Shown: positions 60,677-64,000 of the stretch, piece after piece
Layout of the letters: every line of letters starts with the position of its first letter
Position numbering within the stretch: the stretch's first letter is position 1
From: JAUIET01 sp045105115
GTDB taxonomy: Bacteria; Pseudomonadota; Gammaproteobacteria; Pseudomonadales; JAUIET01
Direction of reading: 5' to 3'
Length of the DNA: 64,000 nt
Assembly (NCBI GenBank): GCA_045105115.1
Contig: JBGCDE010000017.1
Span: 1 to 64,000 of the forward strand
Notes under the pieces: generated by a model
Databases searched by the model: none
The model's input: the letters and a program-made list of their open reading frames with translations, nothing else
Told to the model about the DNA's origin: nothing
Program-made: the position numbers and the translations under genes

Positions 60677-62118
60677 CTCAGACCAAAACCAGTAAGCATT
60701 CCTCGGTAGGCTACGAACATGTATCGGAAGACTATTTCAATCAGCGCCAGCTGAAAAAGGGCGCGGTTGGTTGGTTGATGCTGGCTGGTCTGGGCGTTTC
60801 TTACGTTATATCCGGAGACTTTGCCGGTTGGAATTTTGGGCTGCAACAAGGCGGCTTTGGCGGGCTGTTGATTGCGACGCTTGCCATGGCATTGATGTAT
60901 ACCTGCATGGTGTTTTCGCTGGCCGAAATGGCCTCGTCTTTACCCACCGCTGGTGGTGGCTACTCCTACGCCAGAAGAGCGATGGGGCCGTGGGGCGGCT
61001 ACTTAACCGGTACCGCCATTCTGCTTGAGTACGCTATCGCACCGGCGGCTATCGCGGTGTTTATTGGTGCCTATGTTAATGAGTTGTTTGGGTTTGATGG
61101 GGCGTTGGTCTATGCCGCTTTCTACTGCGTGTTTATCGGATTTCATTTGTGGGGTATGGGCGAGGCGCTGAAAGTAATGATGCTGATTACTGCTGTTGCC
61201 AGCCTTGCAATTGTCGTCTTTGTAATCGGTATGATTCCCGCGTTTGATTCCAACAACTTGTTCGATATCGCGGTCAATACAGAGGCCATCGGTGCCTCCA
61301 GGTTTCTGCCGCAGGGTTATGTGGGCATTTGGGCCGCTATACCATTCGCAATGTGGTTTTTCCTTGCCATTGAAGGCGTGCCACTTGCCGCTGAAGAAGC
61401 CGAAGATGCTAAACGAGACTTACCTAAGGGTATTATCTCTGCAATGCTAGTGCTGCTGATATTTGCAGGCTTGATATTGGTGCTTGCACCGGGTGGTGCG
61501 GGTGCAAACGCAATGAAAGATCACGGTGCGCCGTTAGTTGGCGCACTGCAGCATGTGTACGGCGAGAATTCAGCTCTCGCAACCTTTGTGAATCTGGTGG
61601 GCTTAGCGGGTTTGATCGCTTCGTTCTTTTCAATTATCTACGCGTATTCTCGCCAGGTATTTGCTTTATCACGCGCGGGTTACTTGCCACGGTTTTTGTC
61701 CAGAACTAGCGAGCGCAAAGTGCCGGTGTACGCGCTTATTGTTCCCGGCGTTATTGGCTTTTTGCTGTCTCTCAGTGGCGAAGGTGATTTGATGATTACC
61801 ATGGCGGTATTCGGTGCAACTATCTCTTACGCTTTGATGATGCTGTCGCATATTATTTTACGCTCTAAAGAACCCGATCTTGAGCGTCCTTATCAAACTC
61901 CCGGCGGTGTACTTACCTCAGGTTTAGCGTTAGCACTTGCCGTTATTGCACTCATATCAACATTTGTGGTGAACATAGGTGCTGCATTGTGGGCGGCGCT
62001 ATTTTACGTGCTGATGATCGCCTACTTTGGTATTTACAGTCGCCATCACCTGGTGGCTCAAGCCCCGGAAGAAGAGTTTGAAGCGATAGCAAAGGCCGAA
62101 GCCAGCTTGAATAAGTAG
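60673..62118 (+). CDS. APC superfamily permease
   Basis: About 481 residues with twelve hydrophobic segments. The N-terminal part has GWLMLAGLGVSYVISGDFAGW, the SLPTAGGGYSYARRAMGPWGG core of TM3, and the cytoplasmic EEAEDAKRDLPKG. These are typical of the ethanolamine/amino acid permease group (EutP/H type) in the APC family. The ATG at 60673 overlaps the preceding stop. It is followed by a glutamine synthetase-like ligase and an iron alcohol dehydrogenase, which suggests uptake of an amine or amino-alcohol that is then glutamylated and oxidised (inference). Confidence 0.86.
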   Translation: MTQTKTSKHSSVGYEHVSEDYFNQRQLKKGAVGWLMLAGLGVSYVISGDFAGWNFGLQQGGFGGLLIATLAMALMYTCMVFSLAEMASSLPTAGGGYSYARRAMGPWGGYLTGTAILLEYAIAPAAIAVFIGAYVNELFGFDGALVYAAFYCVFIGFHLWGMGEALKVMMLITAVASLAIVVFVIGMIPAFDSNNLFDIAVNTEAIGASRFLPQGYVGIWAAIPFAMWFFLAIEGVPLAAEEAEDAKRDLPKGIISAMLVLLIFAGLILVLAPGGAGANAMKDHGAPLVGALQHVYGENSALATFVNLVGLAGLIASFFSIIYAYSRQVFALSRAGYLPRFLSRTSERKVPVYALIVPGVIGFLLSLSGEGDLMITMAVFGATISYALMMLSHIILRSKEPDLERPYQTPGGVLTSGLALALAVIALISTFVVNIGAALWAALFYVLMIAYFGIYSRHHLVAQAPEEEFEAIAKAEASLNK

Positions 62119-62144
62119 GTGTTAAAACGACAGGAAGCATTGCC

Positions 62145-63518
62145 ATGATCAATCCACGCGACGTAAAAAGCATTGCCGATGCAAAGCAAATTGTTGAGGA
62201 GAGAGGCTTAAGTCATGTAAAGGTTGGCCTGTTTGACATGGATGGTGTGATGCTTGGCAAATACATGAGCAAAGCCAAGTTTTTTTCTGCACTGGATAAA
62301 GGGTTTGCCTTTTGCGATGTTGTGTTGGGCTGGGACAGCAAGGATCAATTGTTTGACAACACCCAGTTTACTGGCTGGCACACCGGCTACCCCGATGCAC
62401 CGGTTCGAGTACTGCCACAAAGTTGTAGAGACATTCCCTTTGAAGAAGGCACGCTGCTGTTTATTGCAGAGTTTGCTGAGCGCGCAGAAGCCTTGTGCCC
62501 GAGAGGTTTGCTGAGAAGGGTGCTTAATAAAGCCAGTGACATGGGCTTTGATGTGCACGCCGCACTTGAGTATGAGTTTTTTATGTTCAGGGAAACTCCG
62601 GATTCAGCAAGGGAAAAGGGCTTTAGAAACTTACAACCCATGACGCCTGACTGGTTCGGCTATTCGATGATCAGAAACTCGGTACATTCCGGTTTGTATC
62701 ATCAGATTTTATCCATGGGTGAGACTATGGATTTCCCAATAGAAGGTCTGCACACAGAAACCGGTCCCGGCGTATTGGAAGCCGCACTCTCCGTTGATAC
62801 CGCACAGAACGCGGCCGACAAAGCAGCCCTGTTCAAAACATTCATGAAAGTGTTGGCGCAGAACAATGACATGATGGCCACATTTATGGCGAAGTGGTCG
62901 CCAGATTACCCTGGCCAGAGTGGCCACATACATGTTTCCCTGGTGGATAAAGCCAGCGGCGATTCGGCTTTCTATAATGCTGATAATGAGCACAACATGA
63001 GCGAAACCCAGCGTCAGTTTGTGGCAGGCCAACAGCGCTGGATGCCCGATGCATTGGCCATGATTGCGCCCACCATTAACAGTTATACTCGTTTGGTTCC
63101 GGGCTTTTGGGCGCCTACCGCGGCCAATTGGGGCGTTGAGAATCGCACCACTGCGCTCCGTGTAATTCCTGGTTCTGCCACATCGCAACGCGTAGAGAAT
63201 CGAGTGGGCGCCGCCGACGCCAATCCTTATTTGTCACTTGCCGCTGTGATTGCAACCGGATTGCATGGTGTAGAGCAGGGGCTGGAGCTTGATGCGCCAT
63301 TGCAAGGCAATGCGTATGAGCAAAGCTACCCACCTGAACGTGCACTGCCAAGCACTCTTTGGGATGCAGCCCAGCGATTTAAACAGTCCGACGTTACCCG
63401 GCTGTTATTTGGTAATGAGTTCGTAGAGCATTTCGCCGCGTCACGAGAATGGGAAGAGCGGGAATACCGTAAACACGTTAGTGATTGGGAAATGGACCGC
63501 TATTTCGAAATAATATAA
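62145..63518 (+). CDS. glutamine synthetase family ligase (gamma-glutamylamine synthetase-like)
   Basis: 457 residues with the glutamine synthetase fold. It lacks the longer housekeeping N-terminus and shows GLHTETGPGVLEAALSV, the ATP-binding KWSPDYPGQSGHIHVSL stretch, and NWGVENRTTALRV with the substrate-Arg region. Related enzymes (PuuA, IpuC, GlnA3/4) add glutamate to putrescine, isopropylamine, ethanolamine or similar amines with ATP. The close permease upstream and the dehydrogenase downstream make that role more likely than ammonia assimilation. The exact amine is unknown. Confidence 0.87.
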   Translation: MINPRDVKSIADAKQIVEERGLSHVKVGLFDMDGVMLGKYMSKAKFFSALDKGFAFCDVVLGWDSKDQLFDNTQFTGWHTGYPDAPVRVLPQSCRDIPFEEGTLLFIAEFAERAEALCPRGLLRRVLNKASDMGFDVHAALEYEFFMFRETPDSAREKGFRNLQPMTPDWFGYSMIRNSVHSGLYHQILSMGETMDFPIEGLHTETGPGVLEAALSVDTAQNAADKAALFKTFMKVLAQNNDMMATFMAKWSPDYPGQSGHIHVSLVDKASGDSAFYNADNEHNMSETQRQFVAGQQRWMPDALAMIAPTINSYTRLVPGFWAPTAANWGVENRTTALRVIPGSATSQRVENRVGAADANPYLSLAAVIATGLHGVEQGLELDAPLQGNAYEQSYPPERALPSTLWDAAQRFKQSDVTRLLFGNEFVEHFAASREWEEREYRKHVSDWEMDRYFEII

Positions 63519-63543
63519 TTGCCGTTAGGATTCAAGAATAAAA

Positions 63544-64000
63544 ATGCTCGATCAATTTACTACAAATTGGAACTACCCCACGGCCGTACGTACTGGTATT
63601 GGTCGGGTTAACGACCTACCTGAGATTTGCCAATCGCTAGGTGTTAATAATCCGCTGATCGTGACTGATCCCGGTCTGCACGATTTGCCTATGCTTAGGG
63701 CTGCGCATGAACTGTGCAGCACACAGCTGAATGACTGCGGCTTATTTTTTGATATCAAAGCAAATCCTAACGAGAAAAACGTTGCGCAAGGTGTTCTTGC
63801 CTGCAAGCAAGGTGCGCATGATGGCGTAATTGCCTTCGGTGGTGGCTCAGCACTTGATGCCGGTAAAGCGATTGCCCTAATGGTTGGGCAAAGTGATTCT
63901 ATCTGGAACTTTGAAGACATTGGTGACAATCATTTGCGAGTTAACGTCGATGGCATATTGCCCATTGTTGCAGTACCCACTACCTCTGGTACTGGCTCTG
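63544..64000 (+). CDS. iron-containing alcohol dehydrogenase, N-terminal part (cut by window end)
   Basis: The first 152 residues of a group III iron-dependent alcohol dehydrogenase. An N-terminal Rossmann-like domain has GIGRVNDLPEICQSLGVNNPLIVTD and the NAD-binding GVIAFGGGSALDAGKAIAL, followed by PTTSGTGS. The metal-binding His/Asp residues of the helical half lie beyond the window. It starts 25 bases after the ligase stop, in line with one operon. It probably oxidises the alcohol of the glutamylated amine, or an amino-alcohol (inference). Confidence 0.85.
   Translation, partial: MLDQFTTNWNYPTAVRTGIGRVNDLPEICQSLGVNNPLIVTDPGLHDLPMLRAAHELCSTQLNDCGLFFDIKANPNEKNVAQGVLACKQGAHDGVIAFGGGSALDAGKAIALMVGQSDSIWNFEDIGDNHLRVNVDGILPIVAVPTTSGTGS

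Noticed and set aside
1..64000. CRISPR array, tRNA, rRNA, insertion sequence or prophage
   Set aside because: No spaced direct repeats, cloverleaf sequences, transposase or phage protein motifs were noticed in reading both strands.

Overview
The window has the look of a chromosomal segment from a marine-type gammaproteobacterium. It holds two TonB-dependent receptors, a tripartite RND efflux pair, carotenoid oxygenases, ergothioneine genes, Rieske oxygenases and acyl-CoA dehydrogenases, with moderate base composition. There is no rRNA or tRNA marker, so the taxon is an inference. I saw no CRISPR array, insertion sequence or phage gene, and no obvious transcription factor.

Layout. 1-8.4 kb: an MFS transporter cut by the window edge, a 2OG-Fe(II) oxygenase, a TonB receptor, a TPR-sulfotransferase, an APC permease and a HupE/UreJ-type membrane protein. 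8.4-23.5 kb (minus strand): a compact nonribosomal peptide synthetase (NRPS) operon whose genes nearly all overlap or abut. It runs acyl-CoA dehydrogenase, stand-alone adenylation enzyme, free carrier protein, C-A-T with an enzyme domain buried inside A, C plus an N-terminal A fragment, a methyltransferase, a C-terminal A fragment plus carrier, and C-A-T-TE. 23.7-34.7 kb: a desaturase, a PQQ-type sugar dehydrogenase, a DUF3667 protein, then a minus-strand group of two carotenoid oxygenases, msrA, a methyltransferase, a luciferase-like monooxygenase, egtB and egtD. 34.8-40.1 kb: a nested-hairpin repeat, a TonB receptor and an operon that includes a UGSC-family selenoprotein gene with an in-frame TGA. 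40-64 kb: catabolic genes (amidohydrolase, KAS III-like enzyme, two acyl-CoA dehydrogenases, SDR, two SnoaL-like proteins, two Rieske oxygenases with a ferredoxin, aldehyde dehydrogenase), an RND pump, a thiolase-like protein, a metallo-hydrolase, and an amine-type set of permease, glutamine synthetase-like ligase and iron-containing alcohol dehydrogenase.

The most notable system is the NRPS operon. Two of its four adenylation domains are interrupted in the same loop between core motifs A8 and A9. In one, the loop holds a PP-loop ATPase domain related to N-acetyl-sugar amidotransferases and thiolation enzymes. In the other, the adenylation domain is divided over two polypeptides with a separate GAMT-like methyltransferase gene between them. 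By hand alignment the PP-loop module carries an asparagine-like specificity code, so the PP-loop domain may act on a side-chain amide. The last module has a beta-alanine-like code and a thioesterase with Cys where Ser is usual. The acyl-CoA dehydrogenase, A enzyme and free carrier resemble the trio that makes pyrrole-2-carboxyl starter units from proline. Product and chemistry are inferred.

The second notable item is the UGSC selenoprotein. Its reading frame continues through TGA exactly at the family's U-G-S-C motif, inside an operon with a TonB receptor and three little-known proteins. A family of long hairpins with a conserved loop and unrelated, self-complementary stems sits between converging genes at 40.2, 47.7 and 47.9 kb.
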